29,949 nucleotides of DNA from CAZBWP01 sp964630265 (lineage in GTDB: Bacteria; Pseudomonadota; Alphaproteobacteria; Rhodospirillales; Defluviicoccaceae). Made by a program: the position numbers and the translations under genes. Below are positions 1-7,364 of this stretch, piece after piece. Each line of letters begins with the position of its first letter. Within the stretch, counting starts at the first letter, position 1. The stretch spans positions 1-29,949 of the forward strand of contig CAZVRW010000039.1 in the NCBI GenBank assembly GCA_964630265.1, in the 5' to 3' direction. The notes beneath the pieces are model-generated. The model searched no databases and was not told the DNA's origin. It saw only the letters and a program-made list of their open reading frames with translations.

Positions 1-59
1 TGCATGTGTTAGGCCTGCCGCCAGCGTTCGTTCTGAGCCAGGATCAAACTCTCATGTTG
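1..59 (-). rRNA. 16S ribosomal RNA, 5' end only
   Basis: Read on the minus strand, this stretch is the conserved start of bacterial 16S rRNA. It includes the universal 27F primer site (AGAGTTTGATCCTGGCTCAG) followed by the usual AACGAACGCTGGCGGCAGGC-type sequence. Only about 59 nt lie in the window; the rest of the rrn operon continues off the left edge. The exact mature 5' end is estimated from the family and could be off by a few bases. Confidence 0.97.
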
Positions 60-243
60 ACTCTCAACCCCGAGCTTCCAGCTCCTCGACGCGCCGAAAC
101 GACGACACGTCCGGTTTCCGAAAGGCCGGGGACGAACCCTCACACACTCTCACAAGCGTAAGTGCAACGCTTTGAGATCTGCAAACAGGGTCCATGCCTC
201 ACGGCACGCACCACCACCCACAAATCCCCCAAAAAAATGACGA

Positions 244-255
244 TGTCAAAGAGCG
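244..255 (-). promoter_or_regulatory. boxA antitermination element in the rrn leader
   Basis: The minus strand reads CGCTCTTTGACA here, which matches the boxA consensus (TGCTCTTTAACA in Escherichia coli) used by NusB/NusE antitermination complexes on rRNA transcripts. It lies between the inferred rrn promoter (310-338) and the 16S start, where boxA is expected. A run of seven T follows on the same strand. Confidence 0.75.
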
Positions 256-309
256 AGGTTCGCTGGGAACCGAAAACCGGGGGAGGTGTCCCTCGCCCCG
301 GAGGCACGG

Positions 310-338
310 CTTTTACGCAAACCACCGGCGCCTGTCAA
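310..338 (-). promoter_or_regulatory. Probable rrn promoter
   Basis: On the minus strand a perfect -35 TTGACA (338-333) is followed, after exactly 17 nt, by -10 TAAAAG (315-310). It points toward the 16S gene about 250 nt away, with boxA in between. The leader between promoter and 16S holds no ORF that looks coding. Confidence 0.65.
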
Positions 339-504
339 CAGGTTTCGTGACAGATCCGCGACATGCCGCGATGCCCGCCGCGCCGCGCCGAATCACTTCC
401 CCCAACCGCCCCCCCTTGGCACGGCCGCGCCGGACGGTCGTGCGCCGGGGCGCCCGAAACCCCAGGCCGCGCCTCGCCATGTCGGGGGCGCCGCGGCAAA
501 CCGC

Positions 505-532
505 TTGACAGACGTGGCAACCCCGCTATCAA
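505..532 (+). promoter_or_regulatory. Probable promoter of the M23 peptidase gene
   Basis: TTGACA (505-510), a 16-nt spacer and TATCAA (527-532) lie on the plus strand. They diverge from the rrn promoter and sit about 85 nt upstream of the preferred peptidase start at 618. Confidence 0.5.
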
Positions 533-617
533 GGCAAAGAGAAGTCACTTTTGGCGCCGTCGAAACGCCCATTCGGGGATGTTGGCGCGAAACGGCGAAG
601 AAGTTCGGCGCAATGGC

Positions 618-1976
618 ATGATCGCTCGCGCAACTCTCAGTGTTAGTATCTTCACAGCCGGTAGTGGACTGGCGGCTGTCGCACTTGTTGGCTCGTTGAC
701 CGTGGGTCCTTTGCACCGGCATTCTCCGTATCCGTTGGCCCCGTTCCAGCCGTCGGAACCGACGATCGCCGCCTTCGCGCCCTTCGATGAGCCCGAGCCC
801 GCCGACGACCGATCGTGGTCGTACGCCGTTGGCTACATGAGCTACGACTACATCCATCGGCTCGAGCGCGGCGAGACGCTGGGTGGCGTGTTGACCACCG
901 TTGGCATTTCCAGCGAGGATGCGCGCGCGGCCATCGAGGCGATGCGCAAGCAGGTGGATCCGCGCCGGATGCGTGCTGGTCAGGAGTTGCGGATCACCCT
1001 CGGTCTGTCGGACACCGCAGGCCAACGGCACGAGATCCAGAAAATCGCTTTCGACGTCGATTTTCCATATCAAGTGGTCGTCAGCCGGTCGCCCGAGGGG
1101 AATTTCGAGGCTCACAAGAACGAGCGCACCCTCGACCGCACCACCGTCGGCGCCGCCGGCACAATCCAGTCGAGTTTGTTCCAGGCAGGCAGCGCCGCCA
1201 ACGTCTCACCCGCCGTCCTCAACCGGCTGATTCAAATGTTCTCGTGGGACGTGGACTTCCAGCGAGACATCCGCCGGGGCGACCGGTTCGCCGTGCTGTT
1301 CGAGCGGCTTGCCGACGAATCCGGCGAGACGGTCAGGTCGGGCGAGGTCGCGGCAGCGGCCATGGTCATCGGCGGCAAGCGCCTCCTCGTCTATCGTTAC
1401 GTGGCCAATGACGGCAGCGAGGACGTCTACACCGCCGACGGAAAATCCGTGCGCAAGCCGCTGCTCCGCACTCCCGTGGATGGCGCCCGCTTGTCATCGC
1501 GCTACGGCATGCGTCGCCACCCCATCCTCGGCTATTCGAAAATGCACAAAGGCGTCGATTTCGCCGCGCCGACGGGGACGCCCATCTTCGCCAGCGGCGA
1601 CGGCACCATCGAGTTCGTCGGCCGGCGCGGCAGCTACGGCAACTACATCCGCCTGCGCCACCGCTCGGGCTACAGCACCGCCTACGCCCACTTGAGCCGC
1701 TTCGCGCGGGGCCTGAAGTCCGGCCGGCCCGTGAAGCAGGGTCAGATCATCGGTTTCGTCGGCTCGACGGGACGGTCGACCGGCCCGCATCTGCACTACG
1801 AAGTGCTGGTCGACGGCCGCCACATCGATCCCATGTCGATCCGCTCGCTGCCCGGGCAGACGCTCGCCGGCGCCGAGTTGAAGCGGTTCCGGGAGGCGAT
1901 TGCCGGCCTTGAGCCGCGTCTGGTGTCGCTGATCGACAGCGAAACCCCGATCATCGTCGCCAGCGCCGACGACTGA
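618..1976 (+). CDS. M23 family metallopeptidase with LysM-like domain (murein DD-endopeptidase type)
   Basis: This is a 452-residue envelope zinc peptidase that would cut peptide cross-links in peptidoglycan. A hydrophobic signal or anchor segment (about residues 5-30) is followed by a LysM/OapA-like region (about 78-128, with LERGETLGGVL and an AGQELRI stretch). The C-terminal M23 domain has the zinc motifs HKGVD (H310, D314) and HLH (391-393). This layout is that of MepM/NlpD-like or Csd3-like hydrolases; the family is clear, the substrate bond is inferred. I chose ATG 618 because it begins directly at the signal segment. ATG 579 is an in-frame alternative, and the still longer open frame from 363 is arginine/proline-rich and runs through the promoter. 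The gene diverges from the rrn operon and looks monocistronic. Confidence 0.92.
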   Translation: MIARATLSVSIFTAGSGLAAVALVGSLTVGPLHRHSPYPLAPFQPSEPTIAAFAPFDEPEPADDRSWSYAVGYMSYDYIHRLERGETLGGVLTTVGISSEDARAAIEAMRKQVDPRRMRAGQELRITLGLSDTAGQRHEIQKIAFDVDFPYQVVVSRSPEGNFEAHKNERTLDRTTVGAAGTIQSSLFQAGSAANVSPAVLNRLIQMFSWDVDFQRDIRRGDRFAVLFERLADESGETVRSGEVAAAAMVIGGKRLLVYRYVANDGSEDVYTADGKSVRKPLLRTPVDGARLSSRYGMRRHPILGYSKMHKGVDFAAPTGTPIFASGDGTIEFVGRRGSYGNYIRLRHRSGYSTAYAHLSRFARGLKSGRPVKQGQIIGFVGSTGRSTGPHLHYEVLVDGRHIDPMSIRSLPGQTLAGAELKRFREAIAGLEPRLVSLIDSETPIIVASADD

Positions 1977-2153
1977 ACGGCGCCAAGCCGTTCGACAAAG
2001 CCAAATCGATCGGCAGGGGCGCGGACGAGAAACCTCGACCGCATCGCCCCGTTGCTCCGAGCCGATCGATCAACCCTCTCCGCCCATGGGCCCGCCTGCC
2101 CCACCGATCCGGCCGGCGTTTGTACACCACGCCAGGGCGCGGCGCTGATCCTC

Positions 2154-3122
2154 TCAGTGACCGGCGGCGCGGCTGCGCAGGGCGGTCATCTCGGCGGCCA
2201 GCGCCTCCCGCAGCATCTTCTGGCCCACATCCCGCTGGAAGCCGTTGAACGGGCCGGCGACCCGATCGGTGAAGGTGCGCTTGAACCCGACCGCGAGCGT
2301 GCCGTCGCGGGCGGGCACCAGAACGGTGATGCCCTGCAGGCTGTTGTAGGTATGGCCGACGAAGAACTGACGATGGCTGACGACGCAGTAGTCACCGTTG
2401 CGGTCGATGGCATCGTGGGCGAGCAGGATCGCCGGCAGGCCGTCGACGCTCGCCTTGGTCCAAGCATAATGGTTCTCGATGGTCGATGGCGCCGCCCCGG
2501 GCGGTTGCATCAGCGCCTTGGCGAACGTCGGAAAGTGCTTGGCGAGGAAAGCTCTGGACGCTTCGGCGGCGAGCCGCAGCTCCTGCGCCGGGGAACTCGA
2601 CTGGCCGTTCCTGCGTTGGTAGGGCGCGACGCCGTCGAGGCCGCGGGCGGCATAAGCCTGCATCCGTTCGGCCAGGATCTCGCCATAGGCGGCATCGGGC
2701 GAGGGACCGGCGCGCAGCGCCGAGAACTCGCCGGCGGACAGGTTGAGTTGGCTGACCGCGGCCACCTGATCGAGCCGCTCCAGCGCCTGATCGGCGGCGC
2801 GGGTGAACTCGCCGCCACGCCAATTGCCGTCGTCGACCGACAGGCTCGTCCAGCCCGACTGCCGGGAGGCGAGCAGCGCGTCAGCGACCCGCTCCAGCGG
2901 CGCCAGAATCATCACCGCCACCACGGCCGCGAGTTCGCTGTCGCGGCTGCGCGGCAGATCGCGCCCGACCACCGCGCCGCCATCGACGGACACCTGCTCG
3001 CCCAAGGGAAAGCCGAGGTCCGACAGAATGATCGTCGCCGACGGTGGGCGCGCCTCTGCCGCGGTCGCGGCGAGCACCATGCAGACGGCGGCCCCCAAGA
3101 CGGCACGTCTTAACCTCATCAT
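2154..3122 (-). CDS. Exported protein of unknown function
   Basis: I do not recognise the family. The 322-residue product starts MMRLRRAVLGAAVCMVLAATA and has a clear signal peptide ending near AEA-RP, so it is probably periplasmic. The mature part is mostly soluble, with an alanine-rich helical middle and a C-terminal part rich in conserved-looking aromatic residues (HYAWTKASVDGLPA, CVVSHRQFFVGHTYNSLQG). I see no membrane segment after the signal and no familiar catalytic motif. The start is supported by AGGAG 5 nt before ATG 3122; a second ATG follows immediately. The gene faces the M23 gene end to end and diverges from queG. Composition and codon use match its neighbours, so I regard it as a real gene rather than a shadow. 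Confidence 0.8.
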   Translation of the reverse strand: MMRLRRAVLGAAVCMVLAATAAEARPPSATIILSDLGFPLGEQVSVDGGAVVGRDLPRSRDSELAAVVAVMILAPLERVADALLASRQSGWTSLSVDDGNWRGGEFTRAADQALERLDQVAAVSQLNLSAGEFSALRAGPSPDAAYGEILAERMQAYAARGLDGVAPYQRRNGQSSSPAQELRLAAEASRAFLAKHFPTFAKALMQPPGAAPSTIENHYAWTKASVDGLPAILLAHDAIDRNGDYCVVSHRQFFVGHTYNSLQGITVLVPARDGTLAVGFKRTFTDRVAGPFNGFQRDVGQKMLREALAAEMTALRSRAAGH

Positions 3123-3405
3123 CTGGTCTCCTATTACCGGTGGTCGTCGCCCCCATTCTCGGGTCCGGAATGCTGGCGATCGGAGCACCTAGCCGTTTTT
3201 CCCGCGATCGCCGCTCCCGCCATCGCCCCACCCCTCGATCGGCGAGCCGAAAACGACCGCACGGTGGGGTGGTCGCGTTAACCTTGACTACGCTCGCGAG
3301 ACTTGATTTTCCGTTGATGGGATTATGCCACGCACCGTTCGCCTTGACGACCGGAATGATTTCCGATCAGGCTCGCACCGAACAGCCGGCGACGATGAGG
3401 CTACG

Positions 3406-4452
3406 GTGACGGAACGCAATGCCGAAGCGGCCCGGCAAATCCGGGAAGAGGTCCGCGGACGCGCCGTCGACGGCGGCTTCGATGCCGTCGGCTTCACCGA
3501 CGCCGCAGGCGATCCTCGTGATGCCGAGAACCTGGCGCGCTACCTCGCCGACGGGCGGCACGGCGAGATGACCTGGATAGCGACCACTGCGGAACGGCGC
3601 GTCGATCCGCGCACTCTCTGGCCCGATGTCCGCACCGTGATCTCCCTGGGAGTCAATTATGGCCCGGCCGTCGACCCCCGGGCCGCGTTGGCGGCAGCCG
3701 ATCGCGCCGCCATCAGCGTCTATGCCCGGGGGCGCGACTACCATGCCGTGCTTAAAGGCCGGTTGAAGGCCCTGGCACGCTGGCTCGCCGAGACCCACGA
3801 CTGCGCCGTCAAGGTGTTCGTCGATACCGCGCCGGTGATGGAGAAGCCCCTCGCCCAACGCGCCGGGCTTGGCTGGATCGGCAAGCACACCAACCTAGTG
3901 TCCCGTCGGTTCGGCTCCTGGCTGTTCTTGGGCGAGGTGTTCACCACGCTGGAACTGCCGCCCGACCCGCCGGCGGTGGACCACTGCGGCTCGTGCGACC
4001 GCTGCCTCCGGGCCTGTCCCACCAGCGCTCTCCCCGAGCCCTATCGCATCGAGCCCCGCCGCTGCCTCTCGTACCTGACGATCGAGCACAAGGGCGCCAT
4101 CGCCGCGGAATTGGCGGCGCGGGCAGGCAACCGCGTCTTCGGCTGTGATGACTGCCTGGCGGTGTGTCCATGGAACCGGTTCGCGACACCGACGCCGCAC
4201 GCGGCGCTGGCGCCACGCGCCGAGTTGCTGGCACCCCGGCTCGCCGACCTGGCGCAACTCAGCGAGGCGGACTTCCGTGAGTTGTTCGCCGGCAGCACCA
4301 TCAAGCGCACCGGCCGGGAGCGTTTCCTGCGCAATGTCGGCGTCGCCGCAGCCAACGCCGCAACGGGCGACGGCGTGGATCAAGGTGCACGCGACGGCGC
4401 GGGCGCGGCGGCGGCAGGTCCGGCAGGCGGGTGGCGGGATCGTGGAGCGTGA
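3406..4452 (+). CDS. queG: Epoxyqueuosine reductase QueG
   Basis: QueG is the cobalamin-dependent iron-sulfur enzyme for the last step of queuosine synthesis, reducing epoxyqueuosine to queuosine at tRNA position 34. The product is 348 residues, normal for the family. The N-terminal domain has the typical GFDAVGFT start and the DTAPVMEKPLAQRAGLGWIG block. All eight cluster cysteines are present: C194, C197, C200 and C204 (CGSCDRCLRACP), C220, and C247, C250 and C254 (CDDCLAVCPWNRF). I prefer GTG 3406, which has GAGG a few bases upstream and fits where family members begin; ATG 3325 would add 27 unrelated-looking residues. The last 25 or so residues are a low-complexity Gly/Ala tail. The next gene starts 7 nt after the stop. 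Confidence 0.95.
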   Translation: MTERNAEAARQIREEVRGRAVDGGFDAVGFTDAAGDPRDAENLARYLADGRHGEMTWIATTAERRVDPRTLWPDVRTVISLGVNYGPAVDPRAALAAADRAAISVYARGRDYHAVLKGRLKALARWLAETHDCAVKVFVDTAPVMEKPLAQRAGLGWIGKHTNLVSRRFGSWLFLGEVFTTLELPPDPPAVDHCGSCDRCLRACPTSALPEPYRIEPRRCLSYLTIEHKGAIAAELAARAGNRVFGCDDCLAVCPWNRFATPTPHAALAPRAELLAPRLADLAQLSEADFRELFAGSTIKRTGRERFLRNVGVAAANAATGDGVDQGARDGAGAAAAGPAGGWRDRGA

Positions 4453-4459
4453 CCGCCTC

Positions 4460-5338
4460 ATGGCGGGCCGACGGCCGCAAACTCCGGTGGGGCGAGAGCG
4501 ACAAGCCCGGCGCGGCGCAGCGTTGGTTCGCCGGTCGCTGACCGCGCTGCTGATGTCGCTGCTGGTGCCGCTGCTCGTCGCGCCGCCGCTGTCCGCCGAT
4601 CCTACGCCTGCGGAACGACAAACCTTCCGTGACTGCGCGCTCTGCCCCGAGATGACGATGGTACCGGCGGGAACCTTCGTCATGGGCGCCGACGACCGCT
4701 CGGCGGCCGAGCGACCGGCGCACCGGGTGACCATTCCGGCGCCCTTCGCGATCGGCCGGTACGAGGTCACCTTCGATGAGTTCGATGCCTGCGTCGCCGC
4801 CGGCGCCTGTCCCGCCGCGCCCTACGACCACGGCTGGGGCAGGGAACGGCGTCCGGCGATCAACGTCGCCTTTGCCGACGTGCTGGCCTACCTGGAGTGG
4901 CTGTCCGGCATCACCGGCCAGACCTACCGGTTGCCCTCGGAAGCGGAGTGGGAATATGCCAACCGGGCCGGCACGACGACGCGGTACTGGTGGGGCGACG
5001 CCGCCGCCGCCGGGCGCGCCAACTGCCGCGGCTGTGGCAGCGCCTGGGATGGCCGGCAAACGGCGCCCGTCGGCTCGTTCCCGCCCAACCCCTTCGGCCT
5101 CTACGACACCACGGGGAACGTCCTGGAATGGGTCGCCGATTGCTGGAGCGCCGACCACGCCGGCGCTGCGGGTGATGCGCGTCCCCGCCAGGATAGCGAC
5201 TGCCGTCGCCGGGTAATCCGTGGCGGCAACTGGTACTACCTCGCCGGCATTGCCCGGACGACGTGGCGTGGCGGCAACGACGTCCGCGCCAACACGTATG
5301 GCATCGGCTTCAGGGTCGCCCGCGACCTGGACCGCTGA
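4460..5338 (+). CDS. Exported SUMF1/FGE-fold protein lacking the catalytic cysteines
   Basis: The 292-residue product has an N-terminal signal or anchor (LTALLMSLLVPLLVAPPLSA) and then a full formylglycine-generating-enzyme-type domain: MTMVPAGTFVMGADD, RPAINVAFADVLAYLEWLSG, YRLPSEAEWEYANRAG, NPFGLYDTTGNVLEWVADCW and RGGNWYY...GFRVARD. True formylglycine-generating enzymes carry a catalytic cysteine pair just after the RGGSW block; here that stretch reads RGGNWYYLAGIARTTW, with no cysteine. It is therefore probably not a sulfatase activator; no sulfatase is nearby either. Members of this superfamily also serve as secreted binding or oxidase proteins. The start is uncertain: ATG 4460 is chosen, and GTG 4442 in the same frame is close behind. 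The 7-nt gap from queG suggests co-transcription, without an obvious functional link. Confidence 0.85.
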   Translation: MAGRRPQTPVGRERQARRGAALVRRSLTALLMSLLVPLLVAPPLSADPTPAERQTFRDCALCPEMTMVPAGTFVMGADDRSAAERPAHRVTIPAPFAIGRYEVTFDEFDACVAAGACPAAPYDHGWGRERRPAINVAFADVLAYLEWLSGITGQTYRLPSEAEWEYANRAGTTTRYWWGDAAAAGRANCRGCGSAWDGRQTAPVGSFPPNPFGLYDTTGNVLEWVADCWSADHAGAAGDARPRQDSDCRRRVIRGGNWYYLAGIARTTWRGGNDVRANTYGIGFRVARDLDR

Positions 5339-5420
5339 TCGCGCCCCGGCAAGCGGTTCGATGCCGGCGGGAATCGGCGCGTCCGCTGGCTGAGCAGATT
5401 CACCCCATCAATAGCCGAAC

Positions 5421-5463
5421 GGCTCGGCTCCAACGCTTGCGATCCAAGCGTCGGAGCCGAGCC
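5421..5463. terminator. Strong hairpin between convergent genes (terminator-like)
   Basis: Two 19-nt arms (5421-5439 and 5445-5463) pair at 18 of 19 positions around a 5-nt loop (CGATC). The hairpin lies between the ends of the convergent FGE-like gene and the XRE regulator, where a bidirectional terminator is expected. Neither side has a T-run, so it is not a classical intrinsic terminator. The core ACGCTTG-N5-CAAGCGT is shared with the palindrome at 28317-28370. Confidence 0.55.
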
Positions 5464-5523
5464 ATCCGCTGCATGGCACGATGGCGGGCCGCCCCATGTC
5501 CGGGCGGCCGAACCACCCGCGGA

Positions 5524-5922
5524 CTATTCCGTCGACAGGGCCCGCGCCAAGTGACTGAGCGCCTCGCGATGGCGCTCGCTCGGGATCTGGCTGAAATTTC
5601 GCGCGAGTTCGAGGCACATGCGCTGCCGCATGGGCATCGCCTCTTCGCCCGGAGGGCCGTCGATACCGTCGAAGAAGTAGCTCACCGGCACGCGAAGGAC
5701 CTGGGCGATCTCGTACAGGCGCCCCGCCGAGATGCGGTTGATGCCGCGCTCGTACTTGTGCGCCTGCTGATAGGTGACGCCGATCATATCGGCCATCTGC
5801 TGCTGACTGAGACCGAGCATCACGCGCCGTTCGCGGATCCGACCGCCGACGTAGCGGTCAACGTCGGTGGCGCGGATCGTCGTGCGCTCGGAATTGGTCT
5901 TGTCATGATCGAAGGGTGTCAT
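5524..5922 (-). CDS. XRE-family transcriptional regulator (PhrR/PraR-like)
   Basis: This 132-residue DNA-binding protein has a Cro/C1-type helix-turn-helix at about residues 22-77 (IRERRVMLGLSQQQMADMIG, then YQQAHKYERGINRIS). The closing VPVSYFFDGID is characteristic of a regulator group common in alphaproteobacteria that includes PhrR and PraR of rhizobia. Those members affect stress, biofilm or quorum-sensing genes; the targets here cannot be read from the sequence. The C-terminal 45 residues are helical and may mediate oligomerisation. ATG 5922 has GGAG 9 nt upstream. A nested inverted repeat (5939-5979) lies just before the start and could be an autoregulatory operator. Confidence 0.9.
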   Translation of the reverse strand: MTPFDHDKTNSERTTIRATDVDRYVGGRIRERRVMLGLSQQQMADMIGVTYQQAHKYERGINRISAGRLYEIAQVLRVPVSYFFDGIDGPPGEEAMPMRQRMCLELARNFSQIPSERHREALSHLARALSTE

Positions 5923-5938
5923 GTCCTACATCTCCGCA

Positions 5939-5979
5939 ACAGACAGGGGGTCGGGGTAGTTTCCCCGCACGGTGTCTGT
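5939..5979. promoter_or_regulatory. Nested inverted repeat upstream of the XRE gene, possible operator
   Basis: ACAGACA (5939-5945) and its exact inverse TGTCTGT (5973-5979) enclose a second inverted pair, GGGG (5953-5956) and CCCC (5963-5966). The element begins 17 nt upstream of the regulator's ATG, within its leader. An autoregulatory site or a leader hairpin are both possible. Confidence 0.35.
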
Positions 5980-6427
5980 TGTTCCCGTGGGACGCCATCG
6001 GCGGTTTCCCAGTGAACCCAAAGCACATACTGTTCTATTGGGACGACCCTCTTGCGTTTCAACCAGACCAAAGCGCCCGCTGCGGGACGTCGGCGATCCG
6101 GACTGACGCGCTCGGATAATCCAGGATAGCGGTCGCATCGACCTCTAACTCAATCGCAAGGATAGCACGCCCTCGTGGGAACCCACAACGCGGAATATGA
6201 AGTCCGATGTAGGTTGGCGGCCTATGCCTGACAGATTCCGTTGCTTCCGGCATTTCTACACACAAAAATTGGAAATTGACGAAGGGCACGAGAGCTCAGG
6301 CGGTCCCAGGATCCCGCGACGGCATCGCAGCTAGCCGGTCCACGTGAGTGCGTCAAGCGCGAATGCAACGAAGGGGCGTGCGTGACGGAATGACCACCGG
6401 TCCGGGCAAACGGTCGGCGCCGAGGCG
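5980..6427. other. Intergenic stretch between the XRE gene and phaR, no gene seen
   Basis: About 450 bp with less GC-biased composition than the flanking genes. The only sizeable open frame (6059-6289, minus) shows no recognisable motif, and its composition gives no support for coding. It probably holds the XRE promoter and the 3' region of phaR; I find no convincing -35/-10 pair or intrinsic terminator. Confidence 0.5.
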
Positions 6428-7042
6428 CTACTTGCGTTCCCGCATCAACTCGTCGATCTGGCGCTGCATCTGGTTGAGCCGCTCGCGCAACTCCTCCAAT
6501 GACTCGTCCGCTTTCGGGCGTTCGGCTTCGTCGTCGCGACTCCGCTCGCCGCCCTGATCCGTATAAAACGGATTGAACATTTTCAGGGCACTCTCAAACA
6601 ACGCCATGTTCTGGCGGCTCATTTCCTCGAAGTGACCAAGGGGATTCAGGCCGTCGCGCGATTCGCGCATCTGTCCCCGCATTTGGTCCTGATTCCGCGC
6701 AAATGAATGCATGGTGTGTTCGAGGTATCGTGGCACAACGACCTGCAGGCTGTCGCCGTAAAAGCTGATGAGATGGCGGAGAAAGCTGACCGGAAGCAGC
6801 TTTTGTCCCTTCGATTCCTCCTCAACGATAATATGAGTCAGAACGGATCGGGTGATGTCTTCTCCGCTTTTCGCATCGTACACAACAAACTCAGCGCCTG
6901 ACTTGACCATCGATGCCAGATTATCGAGCGTGACATAGCTGCTCGTCGCCGTATTGTACAGACGGCGATTTGCATACTTCTTGATCGTGATCGGCGTTTT
7001 TTCGTCCCGGTGGACGCGCGAGACAGGTGCAGCTTCGTTCAT
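6428..7042 (-). CDS. phaR: Polyhydroxyalkanoate synthesis repressor PhaR
   Basis: PhaR senses polyhydroxybutyrate granules, binds DNA when polymer is absent, and represses phasin genes and its own gene. The 204-residue product has the family's N-terminal DNA-binding domain (about 17-78: ITIKKYANRRLYNTATSSYV, then LDNLASMVKSGAEFVVYDAK and GEDITRSVLTHII). The PHB-accumulation domain follows (LLPVSFLRHLISFYGDSLQ, VPRYLEHTM), then a charged coiled-coil tail (LEELRERLNQMQRQIDELMR). Length and domain order are typical. It diverges from a 3-hydroxybutyryl-CoA dehydrogenase gene, and a TTGC-N3-GCAA palindrome lies about 65 nt upstream of the ATG. No PHB synthase or phasin gene is in the window. Confidence 0.97.
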   Translation of the reverse strand: MNEAAPVSRVHRDEKTPITIKKYANRRLYNTATSSYVTLDNLASMVKSGAEFVVYDAKSGEDITRSVLTHIIVEEESKGQKLLPVSFLRHLISFYGDSLQVVVPRYLEHTMHSFARNQDQMRGQMRESRDGLNPLGHFEEMSRQNMALFESALKMFNPFYTDQGGERSRDDEAERPKADESLEELRERLNQMQRQIDELMRERK

Positions 7043-7105
7043 GATCGAACGCCTTCATGCGTTAGGCGGCAAACGCCCGCCCACTACACCCTACAGAATA
7101 GCTTA

Positions 7106-7116
7106 TTGCGATGCAA
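7106..7116. promoter_or_regulatory. Candidate PhaR operator (TTGC-GAT-GCAA)
   Basis: The perfect palindrome TTGCGATGCAA sits 64 nt upstream of the phaR ATG. PhaR proteins are reported to prefer TGC-rich inverted sites with a TGC-N3-4-GCA core. The match to the site type and its position are seen; autoregulation through it is inferred. Confidence 0.4.
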
Positions 7117-7122
7117 CATACA

Positions 7123-7140
7123 GCGTGCCGGAAGGCACGC
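7123..7140. repeat. Perfect short hairpin GCGTGCC-GGAA-GGCACGC
   Basis: Seven-bp arms (7123-7129, 7134-7140) surround a 4-nt loop, adjacent to the candidate PhaR site. It may be an operator or a structure in a transcript; no T-run follows on either strand. Confidence 0.45.
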
Positions 7141-7364
7141 GTGTGCCGCATCGCTCCCCGGCAGCGCGGACAGACCCAGCGCTAACCCGTCTCGGAGATG
7201 GCTCTTCGCGGGCGCAACAACAACCTTTTCCTCACCAGGGAAATGCAGTTTAATCGCGTTTTGCGTCCGCGGATATGGCGGTGTGCATGCGCAACACCCG
7301 AGGCGCGTTGGTGTCATCCGCGCGGCCGTGATTCGATCAGGCTCGGGAGGGGAGTAGTCAAACC

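Larger units (their letters stand above)
7043..7364. other. Divergent intergenic region between phaR and the hydroxybutyryl-CoA dehydrogenase gene
   Basis: About 320 bp with no gene. It contains the candidate PhaR site (7106-7116), a perfect 7-bp hairpin (7123-7140), and GGGAGGGGAG just ahead of the dehydrogenase ATG. The region is more AT-rich than its surroundings, as expected for a control region serving two divergent genes. Confidence 0.6.

Noticed and set aside
1977..1991. Small inverted repeat ACGGC-GCCAA-GCCGT after the M23 gene as a terminator
   Set aside because: A 5-bp stem with no T-run is too weak to call.
6059..6289. A 76-codon minus-strand frame in the gap between the XRE gene and phaR
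   Set aside because: No ribosome site at a good distance, no recognisable motif, and no codon bias like that of its neighbours.
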